A stretch of 64,000 nt of DNA, from contig NC_133164.1 of NCBI RefSeq assembly GCF_040802235.1, positions 109,014,302-109,078,301 of the forward strand, in the 5' to 3' direction. The notes beneath the pieces are model-generated. The model did not search any database. It was not told the DNA's origin and saw nothing but the letters and a program-made list of their open reading frames with translations. Position numbers and translations under genes: made by a program. Positions 52,401 to 60,590 of the stretch are shown in pieces. Each line of letters starts with the position of its first letter. Positions within the stretch are counted from its first letter, which is position 1. The stretch is from Manis javanica. Its lineage: Eukaryota > Chordata > Mammalia > Pholidota > Manidae.

Positions 52401-54912
52401 AAATATCTTATGATTCCACTTTTATGAAATAACTAGAGTAGGCAAGTTCATAGAGACAGAAGGTAGAAGAGAGGTTAGCAGGGGTTGGGATTAGGAGTTA
52501 GTGTTAACGGGTACAGAGTTTTTGTCTTGAGATGAAAAAAATTCCAGTAAATAGTGATGAAGGTGTTACAATATAGTAAATATATTTAATGCCACTGAAC
52601 TGTACACTTAAAAATGGTTAAAATGGTAAATTTTATGTTACATGCATTTTACTACAATTAAAAAAAACTGAAAAATAATACTGGAGAGCCACTGAAGATT
52701 CTTAAACAGAAGAGCAACAAACTGTATAGCGTTTTAATTAAATTAACAGGATGGGTAAGCAAGGAAGTGGAAAATGAGGAATACAGTCTTAAAAGGATTG
52801 GAAAGTAAATAGATGCCAGAGAAAACTATCTTCTTGGTCTAAAATGGTAAGACATTAGGTTTCTCCTAAGAAATTTCTCACACCTAAGAGGTTTGTTACG
52901 TGATTTTACTGTTTTGAGGGTCCAATACTGACATCCACTTACAAAAATCTGGGGTCACATTGTCACAGAATTTGTGTAAGAATACATTAATGGTCAAATA
53001 TTTAAAGGAACTTTAAAGGCAAATACAATCTCATCAAAGTTATGTTACCTAAATATGATTTGGATCTTAGTTCTCTAAATTCATACATTTTATTTGCTCT
53101 CAGTTTTTTCAAAGAAAATAAAATTTTCATTCCACTAAAAATACCTTTTTAAAAGTAAATAATAATACAGTACTTTACCAATCAAAGACTGCACCTATGT
53201 TTATAATTAAATGATACCTCATTGCTAATGGAAGTGTGTCCTCAATGTCTCCCCATTTTTCCAATTTGAATTAATCAATTTTTTATTACTCTTTCATCTC
53301 TCTGTGCTATGGCAAAGGAAAAAGAGAGTACATCATTGACAGACAAAAGTATAAGTGCTCGCACTGACAAGAATTAGAAAAGTGAAATAAGAATGAGATT
53401 CGTTGTTAAAATCATCTCTTCCCATTTCCAATTTTGGCCTAGGTACTTAATGTCCTGATATTCCTCATATTAAAAATATACACAATACAAAATTGCTAAG
53501 GCTGGGAAGACACAGCTACAGAATTTTGACTTTCCTTTTAGACATTATCTTTATAATGAAATCTTTATCTTCCTAACGTAAAAGTGAAAGTCCACATAAC
53601 AAATGGGTACCCTATTTCGCAGGTAAAATCCGATGTACTGCCATAAAACTAAATCCATCTCTACCTGCATCCCTCCAACCCCTAAAATTATCTAATCCTA
53701 ATGCCACCATTTATATATTGAACATTTAATCATATCCAATAATTATGAATCATGTTTTGCTCTGAGAATCAAAATATTGCCTTATGTTTATATAGTTACT
53801 TGAACAATTAAAATGTGTTGCATAAACAGTGATACCTTGTAGGCTTCTCCAAGTTAGTGCAATGTAAATAATGCCTGGTGTCTGTCAGTGCCTAGTTAGG
53901 AGGATGAGAGGTCTACTTGATTTACTTAATACTCCTAACCAGGCACTGACAGACACCAGGGGAGGTCAGCAAACACACTCATTTGCTGAATCTCGGTTGG
54001 AATGCCTAATTCCAACATGTCACTCTCACACATCCAATAGAGAAGATTCACTAGCTCTGCGACCTATAAATTATATTGAGATTTACCAAAACCTGCTAAC
54101 ATCTTTCAAGAACCCTGTCCTCTTAAATTATCAAGTCGAAAATGGAGTCTATGTGGTCAAAACAAGATACCTGGGTTCCTGTCTACCTGTACTGTATTTC
54201 TGTGATCAGATGCAATCGCCGACGTAGGGAAGCCTAAGTTACAAAGTTATTAACCCAAAGAGTAACAAAACCATTAAAATTAAAAAGCATCATGACCCAA
54301 CATCAACTTAATTTAAAATGCATTAGCTGAGCTTTCCGACTAAGCCCCACGCCATTTAGTTGGATAGCCCCATCTGAATCTTCCAAAGGCTTTGCAGAAA
54401 CGCAAGCGGTGAAGAGAATAAGAGGTTCGGTAAATAAGATGTGGAGTTTTTAAGATGCAAATAACAGCTAGCTCCCTGTAAAGGAGACAGGTGCAAGCAG
54501 GATGGCTGTGGGAGACGCCCACAGACTGGAAGAAACGAGCGGCAGCCCACCTCCCAGGGCAGAGCTCGTCCGGGTGGGCGGGGAGCTCCTGGGCTGAGGA
54601 CAGCGGCTGGCCAGGCCTCAGAGCCCGCCAGAGACACCCTATGTACAAACGGGACTCACACTCAAGAACTGCGGCCTAGCTGGGCAGCGGCCTGGAGCAG
54701 CGGCCAGCGCCGGACATCCGGAGCAGGAGACCGTAAGGAAGCCGGCACCGGGAAGGGGAGAAAGCAAAGCACAGACGGACAGACCGGGCCCACAGAGCTC
54801 GCGCCCGGCCTCACCCTCGCATGGTGAATTTGACCACGGCGAGTCTGGAGCCCGCGCCGCTCAGCTCCGGCTGGAAATCCGGGTCGCTTCCGACCGGCTT
54901 CACTCCCACCAT
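28429..54912 (-). CDS. TXNL1: TXNL1, thioredoxin-like protein 1, complete spliced coding region (8 exons)
   Basis: Joined in order 54815-54912, 46550-46646, 45017-45190, 39740-39862, 38043-38112, 36513-36685, 34349-34453 and 28429-28458 on the minus strand, the exons give 870 nt: 289 codons and TAA. All seven introns are GT-AG and the reading frame is continuous across phases. The protein has a thioredoxin fold at about residues 1-105 with active site CGPC (Cys34, Cys37) and a PITH domain at about 115-285. The family is known as a cytosolic and nuclear redox-active protein that docks on the 26S proteasome 19S particle through the PITH domain. From memory it differs from human at few sites (for example Asn45 and Asp143). 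No frameshift or lost catalytic residue is seen. Identity is very secure. Confidence 0.98.
28984..29175 (-). repeat. Diverged tandem duplication, 96-bp unit
   Basis: 28984-29079 and 29080-29175 align end to end: 'gttgct', an A-run, 'ttagaaaaattctg' or 'ttagaaaaattctc', then 'ggagggt' and 'ccaaaa' or 'tcaaaa'. Many substitutions indicate an old event. Confidence 0.75.
32162..32653 (+). mobile_element. hAT (Tip100/Zaphod-like) non-autonomous DNA transposon
   Basis: Opens 'cagcagttctcagtgtggtc' and closes with 'ctgagaccaaaaaatttaag' and 'aactattg', an imperfect terminal inverted repeat. Internal text such as 'ctttcaagggagtcttttaa', 'aactattttcataataatgc' and 'gagttttccagaagctacat' follows a family I know as a hAT-Tip100 element. 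Exact subfamily not certain. No transposase. Confidence 0.75.
34349..34453 (-). CDS. TXNL1: TXNL1 coding exon 7 (residues 246-280)
   Basis: Encodes [20 protein letters not shown] followed by [15 protein letters not shown], the last strands of the PITH domain. It is 105 nt, phase 0 at both ends. The acceptor is TTGGTAG and the donor GTAAGT immediately after the CGA codon of Arg280. Confidence 0.97.
34454..36512 (-). other. TXNL1: TXNL1 intron 6
   Basis: GT-AG intron, about 2.1 kb, AT-rich. No recognisable repeat or second gene seen. Confidence 0.9.
36513..36685 (-). CDS. TXNL1: TXNL1 coding exon 6 (residues 188-245)
   Basis: Completes Gly188, then encodes [20 protein letters not shown] and on to KFQNVNSVT. 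This is the core of the PITH domain, including the acidic stretch [10 protein letters not shown]. The acceptor is TTTTATAG and the donor GTAAGTAG. A 28-bp tandem duplication sits 38-93 bp upstream of this acceptor. Confidence 0.97.
36686..38042 (-). other. TXNL1: TXNL1 intron 5
   Basis: GT-AG intron of 1.36 kb. It contains a 28-bp tandem duplication close to its acceptor (36723-36778) and the sequence at 37602-37629 that reappears in the loop of the hairpin at 40693-40759. Confidence 0.9.
36723..36778 (-). repeat. 28-bp tandem duplication next to the exon 6 acceptor
   Basis: 36723-36750 and 36751-36778 share 26 of 28 bases ('acagtactttcttccctttat' core), differing only at the last two. On the transcript it lies 38-93 nt upstream of exon 6, upstream of or in the branch-point zone. 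Confidence 0.95.
38043..38112 (-). CDS. TXNL1: TXNL1 coding exon 5 (residues 165-188)
   Basis: Encodes [20 protein letters not shown] then PDN and the first base of Gly188: a beta strand region of the PITH jelly-roll. The acceptor is CTTCACAG and the donor GTGAGT. It is 70 nt, so skipping it would shift the frame. Confidence 0.97.
38113..39739 (-). other. TXNL1: TXNL1 intron 4
   Basis: GT-AG intron of 1.6 kb. About 39040-39300 resembles the same unnamed mammalian dispersed repeat as 12.6-13.3 kb ('aagcgtgatcagatttgtat'). No coding sequence besides the flanking exons. Confidence 0.9.
39740..39862 (-). CDS. TXNL1: TXNL1 coding exon 4 (residues 124-164), start of PITH domain
   Basis: Encodes [20 protein letters not shown] and on to LESDCDEQ, the N-terminal, cysteine-containing part of the PITH domain. 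It is 123 nt, phase 0 at both ends. The exon's first codon is ATG, directly after the TTTCAG acceptor. The donor is GTGATT. Asp143 replaces the Glu I recall in human. Confidence 0.97.
40275..41400 (-). mobile_element. Ancient L1 remnant, reverse orientation
   Basis: 40855-41400 reads as antisense L1 ORF2: 'cagtcatccctgtcctgctt', 'tctgtcaaatgcttttcctg', 'aggttgctggattttgttta'. 40275-40640 ('tttttattatggaaaatttc', 'aaacatacataaataaa') resembles a degraded old L1 3'UTR in the same orientation; this lower part is less certain. Confidence 0.55.
40693..40759. repeat. Perfect 22-bp inverted repeat with a 23-nt loop
   Basis: Arms 40693-40714 and 40738-40759 are exact reverse complements (core 'ctatagccatgtagcctata'). 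The loop and arm edges (40713-40740) match 37602-37629 at 27 of 28 positions in the same orientation. Confidence 0.97.
42244..42405 (+). mobile_element. hAT-Charlie-like non-autonomous DNA transposon
   Basis: Contains 'tagccattagccacatgtgg', then 'gtcagttcctcagttgcaca' and 'atagccacatgtgcctacga', the near-palindromic arrangement of a common mammalian MER element. Subfamily not certain. Confidence 0.6.
43341..43382 (-). repeat. 21-bp tandem duplication
   Basis: 43341-43361 and 43362-43382 read 'cctctaaagtagata', then 'ca' or 'tg', then 'tgtt', a two-base difference. Confidence 0.95.
45017..45190 (-). CDS. TXNL1: TXNL1 coding exon 3 (residues 66-123)
   Basis: Encodes [20 protein letters not shown] through the end of the thioredoxin domain and the acidic linker [16 protein letters not shown]. 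It contains the cis-proline motif (ATPTF) that packs against the active site in thioredoxins. It is 174 nt, phase 0 at both ends, so skipping it would keep the frame. The acceptor follows TTCTAG; the donor is GTATGT. Confidence 0.97.
45191..46549 (-). other. TXNL1: TXNL1 intron 2
   Basis: GT-AG intron of 1.36 kb, AT-rich. No recognisable repeat or gene. Confidence 0.9.
46550..46646 (-). CDS. TXNL1: TXNL1 coding exon 2 (residues 33-65), thioredoxin active site
   Basis: The first base completes Gly33, followed by [14 protein letters not shown] and on to DVHQCQ. The CGPC pair Cys34/Cys37 is the redox-active dithiol. The acceptor is preceded by CTTCCTCACAG and the donor is GTGAGAG. At 97 nt, skipping this exon would shift the frame and remove the active site. 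Asn45 replaces the Ser I recall in human. Confidence 0.97.
46870..48430 (+). mobile_element. Ancient L1, ORF2 3' part and 3'UTR, antisense to TXNL1
   Basis: Follows the L1 ORF2 C-terminal order: 'cagtattgccaagatgtcaa', 'aaatcccaacacagtttctt', 'aataaacaattttgagtcaa', 'acaagaaccaattccagatg', 'ccagagaaatgcaaattaaa'. It then has the 3'UTR-type 'gtggaatactatacaaaagc' and 'gagtaagtgacaggataggg'. Frames are broken; inactive. Confidence 0.85.
50955..51110 (+). repeat. MIR SINE
   Basis: Contains 'caagttatttaacctctctg', 'tcgtaaaatgggggtaattt', 'aaggaatgaatgagtgagac' and 'aatataagtgctta', the MIR order from its core to the 3' end. Confidence 0.85.
51120..52665 (+). mobile_element. Old L1 3' region, interrupted by a younger L1 fragment
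   Basis: 51126-51453 has 'aatggtactgggaaaacagc', 'atggatcacagatctaaact' and 'ttgtgttatcaaaggacact'. 51812-52665 resumes the same ORF2 text ('accatataactgagcgattt', 'atggaatattattcagcttt') and a 3'UTR ending near 'gaactgtacacttaaaaatg'. The continuity across the gap proves that the middle piece was inserted later. Confidence 0.88.
51436..51811 (+). mobile_element. Young L1 3'-end fragment with 18-bp target-site duplication
   Basis: The insert 51454-51793 is flanked by identical 18-mers 'aagaaagtgaaaaggcaa' (51436-51453 and 51794-51811). It ends in an A-rich tail of about 14 A's. Internal text 'gggactggggaggatgggtg', 'gacagtgactgtaatggggt', 'gtaattgtatattaatgaaa' is the same L1 3' end as the 22431-22835 insert, reversed. 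It is strongly 5'-truncated. Confidence 0.9.
53874..53960. repeat. Near-perfect 29-bp inverted repeat (hairpin), 29-nt loop
   Basis: Arms 53874-53902 and 53932-53960 are reverse complements at 28 of 29 positions; the outer 20 bp ('cctggtgtctgtcagtgcct') are exact. It lies in TXNL1 intron 1, so the pre-mRNA could fold here. Confidence 0.97.
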
Positions 54913-55460
54913 TCTCAGAGAGCCCGGCGGGGCGGCCGCGACGCCACCGGCTTCCAAACTGATGGAGAAGACCCGGGAACGGGAGGGAGCTGGTTCCAGG
55001 AGGCCGAGGCCTGGCCAGGGGAGCTGGCGGCGGCGGCGTCTTCTCCACGGGCTCTCAGTGCCGAGTCACGCCAGGGAGCGAGGCGTCCGAGGGGGCGGGG
55101 ACGGGAGGCGGGAGGGGACAGGCGAGGTGCGGGAAAGCGCGCGGTACCCAGAAGCCACCGCGCGGCAGCGCCGCCGGCGCTCGCGTCCCTTGATGTCATT
55201 TCCGCATCGTCCGTTTTGGCTCCACCGACCGATGCCGAGACTGGACCCGTGGTCTTATCCTCTACTGAGGAATCGCACGCCGGCTGCGGCGGCGCAGGCG
55301 CAGAAGAGTAGCGATCACACGCTGTTACAGAGCGCCAGTCCCAAGCTCTTATATTCGTCCGCGGTTGCAACATCCGAGACTTTAACCAAGGAGTTTTCGG
55401 GGGTGGGAAAGGCAAGAGGGACCCCCTTTTCTCCGGAGTTCTTGGCTACTGCCTAAGGTT
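54800..55460 (-). promoter_or_regulatory. TXNL1: CpG-island promoter of TXNL1
   Basis: Dense CpG dinucleotides and high G+C mark this stretch off from the AT-rich surroundings; it covers exon 1 and the DNA upstream of it. Candidate sites: GGGGGCGGGG (Sp1 type) at 55091-55100, TGATGTCA (CRE/ATF type) at 55191-55198, CGGAAAT (ETS type, minus strand) at 55198-55204, and GGCGCAGGCGCA (NRF1-like) at 55291-55302. No TATA box is evident, as expected for a housekeeping gene. CpG islands often fire in both directions; a plus-strand transcript is possible but unproven here. Confidence 0.88.
54815..54912 (-). CDS. TXNL1: TXNL1 coding exon 1 (residues 1-33)
   Basis: The ATG is at 54912-54910. It has A at -3 and G at +4, a strong Kozak context, which supports this start. 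The exon encodes [14 protein letters not shown] onward to FTMR plus two bases of the Gly33 codon. The donor is GTGAGG just below 54815. The exon lies inside the CpG island. The 5'UTR continues upward on the minus strand to a start site I cannot place exactly. It covers the first beta strand and helix of the thioredoxin fold. Confidence 0.97.
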
Positions 55461-55899
55461 TTAAACCCCGACCCCAACCCAGGGAGCACTTTGAGGATAG
55501 TCTTGTCTCATATTCGGGGCAAATCGCCACACTAGACAAAATATATACTTTAGGAACATTTAATTACGGATTCATTACACGTGGGTGCTCTCCGTGTAGT
55601 TATCCAGAAAGTATGCACCTGTCTGTAAGTTGTGCCTGAAAAATAAACGCAGCGTCCCTGCTTTAGGAACTCACAGTCTAGTGATAGGTGTAAGCAATGA
55701 AGGAGCAAAAACGTTTGCAAAGGAAATAGTGGAGACGAATGAGATAGGAGAATGGGGATGGGTAAACTTCCTAGAAGATGTGAACTCTGAACGGAATCTT
55801 GAAAGAAAAGAATGGGATAGCTAGATGGTGAAGATGCCAGAGGTTTTCCAGACAGAGGAAACTTAAGGGCGAATGCTTGGTTGAGAGGGGTGATAACAG

Positions 55900-56080
55900 C
55901 TCATGTTTAATAAATTACTTGCCAGAGAAGATACAAGGTCTTTATATATATAAAAAGCACATATAATCTTCACAACAACCCTGTAAAGTAGGTCCTATTA
56001 TTATTTCATGGATAGGCTAATTTTCCCAAGTTCACACACCTAGTGTAAAGTCAAGCCAGCATTCAAATTAAGGCAGCATG
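55900..56080 (-). repeat. MIR SINE, reverse orientation
   Basis: Contains 'cacatataatcttcacaaca', 'accctgtaaagtaggtccta', 'ttattatttcatggataggc', 'aagttcacacacctagtgta' and 'aagccagcattcaa', the reverse MIR order. Confidence 0.85.
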
Positions 56081-56691
56081 TTTTTTTCAATATTAGGCTA
56101 GGTGGGGTGAGGAAGAGAAGTTGGAGGTCAGATCATAACTACCTTAGGGATTTGTATTTTAACATCACGGCAATGGAATATCCTTAGGGCAATCTTGTGA
56201 TTACAAGTTTCTTTAGAGAAAGCCTTGAGGCAGCAGTGAGAAGGATGGAAGAGAGTAAGACTAGTTTAGGAGGTTACTGAGAATCCCTAGCCTACTGAAA
56301 CCCCATCTCCTGTGGTAATCAGGAACTGAGTTATGGGAGCCCTTATAGTGCAAATGAAGAGGATATATTTGAGAAACAATGAAAAGATAGAAACCACAGG
56401 TTTAGTAACCAATTGGACCAATTTAGTGAGCTGGCAGAAGAAGGAGTCTATGATGATGCAAATATTTCAATCTCGTGTTTACTGAGTTAAGATGACTAGG
56501 ACAACCAGGTGAGGTGTACAGTAAGTAGGAAGGATGAGTGTGGAACCTCTCTGAAGCTCACCTTTGTTGTCTGTGAGAATTGTATTAATACTACTTAATT
56601 CCTAGGATTGTGAGTGTTAGAAGTAATAGTTGCCAGTATACATAAAGAACTAGAACATAAGGTGCTCAATAAAGGATATTTATAAACATGG

Positions 56692-57070
56692 TATATTAGC
56701 CAGCTTGAGCTGCCATAACAAATACCACAAACTGGAGGGCTTAACAACAGAAATTCATTTCTCACAGTTCTGGAGGCTGGAAGTCCAAGATCAAGATGCC
56801 AAGCAGGATTGGTTTCTCATTAGGCCTCTCTCTTTGGGTTGTAGATAGCTGCTTTCTCACTGGCTTCTCATATGTCCTTTCCTCTGTGCACATGTGCACA
56901 CATCCAAGCACATACACTCCTGCTGTCTCTTCATATAAAGACACCAGTCCTCTTGGTTATGGCCCTACCCTTTAATTACCTCTTTAAAGTTCCCCATCTC
57001 CAAATATAGTCATATAAGAGGCTAGGGCTGCAAACTATGAGTTTTGGGGGCACACAATACAATCAATGGA
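56692..57070 (-). mobile_element. MLT1-family solo LTR (MaLR/ERVL), reverse orientation
   Basis: On the plus strand it reads 'gagctgccataacaaatacc', 'ttctcacagttctggaggct', 'ggaagtccaagatcaagatg', 'aggcctctctctttgggttg', 'taaagacaccagtcctcttg', 'aattacctctttaaagttcc' and ends with 'gggggcacacaataca'. This is the reverse complement of an MLT1 LTR along its full length. No internal viral sequence adjoins it. Confidence 0.88.
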
Positions 57071-57572
57071 TTATAATTATTCCCAGTGGTCCTCCCAGTT
57101 TTACCTGAGAAACAGAGTCTTAGCTCAGGCAACTGAAGTAAATGTTGTGTGGGGAGAGAGGATTTAGCAAGACCTTAAAAAGAGATTCCTGAAAGGCAAG
57201 ATAAAACAAGGCATCAGATTTGTAAAAGTCAAATCTGACAGGCACATTTTTCTTCCTTGTGTTCTTCCACATCTGCTTTCAACCTTTCTCACCTACTCTT
57301 AGCTTCAGGAGGCTGACTTACAAGTACTGGATCAATAGGATCCCTGTTGAAGCTTCTTGTTGGAGATGGCAGTGTAAACGAAAGTGAGATCCAGCTATTA
57401 ATTCTCTCAGCTCCCATCCTGTTGTTTTGCTGCAGGTTGATTGTGTCTTTACCAAAGGCCATAGCTCCTGTCAAGAGGCTTTTTGTACTGTTACCCTTTT
57501 TGAGTTCTGATGACCACTGTCTTCCCTTGTCCCTTCAGGTCTGCAAGTAGGAATTACTCCTTGTTATTGGTA

Positions 57573-57614
57573 GCACCAGCATACTAAGAATCCCTAGCCT
57601 ACTGATGCTGGTGC
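57573..57614. repeat. 10-bp perfect inverted repeat around a copied loop
   Basis: Arms 57573-57582 (GCACCAGCAT) and 57605-57614 are exact reverse complements. The loop region 57582-57605 matches 56275-56298 at 23 of 24 positions, including an exact 19-mer 'agaatccctagcctactga'. Confidence 0.9.
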
Positions 57615-58059
57615 AGACCTGACTGTAGAGCACATTAAGTTAAATAAGCTTCAGGTGCATGGAATTTGTCCCAAAAGATGTTATCATTTTTCTTCTAAAT
57701 TTTTATATGCCACTCTGAAACCCCATTTCCTGGAATTTACATGTACACTTTAGAAGAAAAAAACCTTACAGACCCTAAGACCTCTGCAAGGATGACTTAC
57801 GATTATTCTTAAGAGAATGGTACGGTCTCTCCATCCTGAGTTTAACATACTCGGAAAACGCCAAATACGCTGCACAAAAATTCCCCCTGCTGCATCCCGC
57901 ACATGGTGGCACACTGATTGCCATAGTTTCTCAGAGTCTATCTAGGCTCAGCCTTGGGATTTCACTCCACAGCACCCACTACCAGAGTCAGCACTCAAAG
58001 TGAAACCTATTTGCCATCTCACACTGTACTCCATGATACCCTGAAATTCATAGTTCTCA

Positions 58060-58200
58060 GACTATAGTAAGTTCACTCAAATGTGGGTTCCCATTTTCAC
58101 AACCAGAGATTCTGACTCAATAGAGCTGGTGCATAGCCCAGGAATCTGAGTTTTAACAAGCATGCAGGGTAGCTGATGCAAGGGGTCCTTATTATGAGGA
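58060..58200 (+). mobile_element. MER5-like hAT-Charlie element, diverged
   Basis: Shows 'atagttctcagactatagta', 'agagattctgactcaataga', 'gcccaggaatctgagtttta' and 'acaagcatgcagggtagctg', the MER5A order in plus orientation with many substitutions. Confidence 0.7.
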
Positions 58201-58747
58201 ACATTATTCGATAGCTTGTTTTCTATTATGTAACATTTACTATGCACTTAATATGTACAAGGAACTGTGATAATGCTTTGAAACACGTCTCTTCCAGGGA
58301 ACATCAAAAGGGAGATAAGACACTTATACAAAAGCTAATAATATGAGTTAAAATGTGATAAGTGCCATAGCAGAAATATAGATAATATATAATGGGGGCT
58401 CAATAAAGGAAAGACAGTCTCCAGCTGCAGTGAGCAGAGAATGCTTTATGAAGGAATATGTTCTAATACTCAGTTCTGGATAAACATAGGAAGGAAATTC
58501 ATAAACTTTTCATTTCACAGAAATGACAACTGACTTTCCTCTTAACTCATCAAGAATATAATTTACTTCAGACTCACCCATTATTATCAAATTCAGCCAG
58601 TCTCTAGAGGAAGGCTTTCTATCATGACTTGCAGGTGCATGGGTTCACTTTCCTGACTTTACAAAGAGATATGTTAGAGATACATCATACATGGTTTTAC
58701 TGCTTCCATAGTCCTTTGCATATAGGAGGCACAAAATGTGTATTGGC

Positions 58748-58769
58748 TGAATGAATGAATGAATGAATG
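58748..58769 (+). repeat. (GAAT)n simple repeat at an L2-like end
   Basis: Five or so units of 'tgaa' following 'gcacaaaatgtgtattggct', the shape of an L2 3' terminus. Confidence 0.7.
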
Positions 58770-60081
58770 GCTAGGAAGTATAAATCTCAGTCCACAGAAT
58801 CGGGTGTACAAGAAATATTGGTGTGATTGCCAAAGCCAAAGTATTCTTATGATAGAAAAGATAGGTTCAGTTTTTCAGTTTCTTATGTATCTGAGTGTTT
58901 GTTGGGGAGGAAGTATGCAGTAGTTACTTTTTCTTTAAATTTATTTATCTTGTAAAAAGGGGTAAAAATTCTTTATTTGAAAGAATGTAATGAAGAAAGA
59001 ACATTTATTCTACCAAAAAAATACTCATAAATTCCTGAGTTAAACCATTTTAAGTAACTGAATTTGTATTTGCAGAAGCCCAAGAATATTGATGAATTGC
59101 ATAACCATAAAAAGTACTCCCATTAACTTATCAAAATTACACCTATCTCAAATTCTATATACAAATAATTGCTGTTTAATAGCTTATTGTCACCTTATCG
59201 CTGACAAAGTAGAGAACTTCTGACACCAGTTTAACTCTGCTTATCAACTGGGTAAGTTATTTATAAAATAATTTCAGATGATAAGATTTGCCTTATTCTT
59301 AAGCTTTTGAGGGCAAAATATGTAATTAATGTAATATAAATATTAAATAGAGAGGAAATCCTGCTTCCTATTTCCAAACTCTTTCTAGCTGTAACCTATT
59401 TAGTTTGGATATTGAATACCACTTTCCATAGTTGTCCCTAGGTGATACAATATCTTTTCAGACAAACGGGTGTGATTTTCCCCCTTTGCTGTCAAATGGC
59501 TTCTTTAAATAGTCACCACGTGGACCATTCATCCCACCAACACGTTATTCCTTAGATTTGGGTACTAGGAAGTGTCTTGGACGGAGAGTTCCCTAGGAAG
59601 TCGGAGAGTGATCTCTCACTGTCATAAATCTCCTCCTCCTCCTCCTGGATCTTAATGAAGAACCTCGAGGACAATTCTAAGAAGCAGTTTTGGGTGTTTC
59701 CTAGAAATGTAAAATAGAGTTTTCTTCTGAAATTTATATCTGAGGATCAGAAGGCATTAAACTGCCTAGAGTTTCTATTAAGAAGGCCAGATATTTAGAC
59801 AAATGCTTCCAACACCTCAGCCTCTGAAATAAAAATCCATATTTAAAATTTTTTAAAGAGTGTGTTAGGGGTTGAAATTAACTTTGGAACTGAAAAACTA
59901 CCCATAACCACACATAACTATATATTCACTTAACCAGTTGTAAAGAGAGTTCTTTTTTGCTTGTGGTAATGTAGTAGAGATTGGCTAGAATGAACAGATA
60001 GGAAAGACATGATAAAACTCTTGACAGAGGCTTTCACTGTATTCCAAGCCCTCTCAGGCATGCACTCAAGCAAGTGCGCAT

Positions 60082-60082
<1 letters not shown>

Positions 60083-60167
<85 letters not shown>
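60083..60167 (+). repeat. (CA)42 microsatellite
   Basis: About 85 uninterrupted bases of alternating CA. Long purity suggests high length variability. Open frames made of repeated His-Thr or Val-Cys here are artefacts. Confidence 0.98.
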
Positions 60168-60168
<1 letters not shown>

Positions 60169-60454
60169 AAATAACAAGCATACACACCCTCATCACCTGG
60201 TCCATTCTTGAGTAGTAGCATTATCTGGATACTCTGAGTACATCTGAGGCCCAACCACTGAAGGTCTTCAATAAAAATAAAATGTGTGTTAGTGGCTTCT
60301 ATCCAATAGCCAAGTGGTTGTTTAGACAATGTTAAAATATTTCTCACTGATATTTCCCACCAAAATTCAGGATAGCAGAATCAGAAGGGAAGAAGAAGGA
60401 TCAGATCCACTGCAACTGGTAGAAAGTACAAAGCACATCACTTCTCACACTGTG

Positions 60455-60590
60455 CTATGCTTATGGGAGATGTATCTGTCTCCCTCTAAGCTGTGAACGA
60501 CTTGACCCCAGAACTGGGTCTTTGCATTATCTGCATGCCCAGCTCAGCATGGTGCCCAGCACCCCTGGGTGTGTTGAATAAATGATGCTT
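60455..60590 (+). repeat. L2 LINE 3' end
   Basis: Ordered blocks 'tgtctccctctaagctgtga', 'actgggtctttgcattatct', 'atggtgcccagcaccc' and 'gtgttgaataaatga' match the L2 3' terminus. Confidence 0.85.

Larger units (their letters stand above)
46647..54814 (-). other. TXNL1: TXNL1 intron 1
   Basis: GT-AG intron of 8.2 kb, the largest. It holds two old plus-strand L1 3' regions (46870-48430 and 51120-52665), a young L1 fragment inside the second, a MIR (50955-51110) and a near-perfect 29-bp hairpin (53874-53960). No other exon recognised. Confidence 0.9.
55465..60060. other. Gene-free DNA upstream of TXNL1
   Basis: No coding exon recognised on either strand. It contains a possible dispersed-repeat piece (55.63-55.86 kb), MIR, MLT1 LTR, a hairpin at 57573-57614, a MER5-like element and a short (GAAT)n tract. 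Human WDR7 lies on this side in the opposite orientation, but none of its coding exons is visible here. Confidence 0.6.

Noticed and set aside
53874-53960. Hairpin as a CRISPR repeat, attachment site or bacterial terminator
   Set aside because: Mammalian context, single copy, no array and no adjacent genes of such systems.
54821-55456. 211-residue plus-strand open frame across the TXNL1 promoter
   Set aside because: It lies in the CpG island, antisense to TXNL1 exon 1. GC-rich DNA lacks stop codons by composition, and the product (Arg/Pro/Ala-rich) matches no family. The minus-strand 166-residue frame at 54915-55415 has the same cause.
59930-60347. Open frames with long Val-Cys or His-Thr runs
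   Set aside because: Pure translation of the (CA)n microsatellite.
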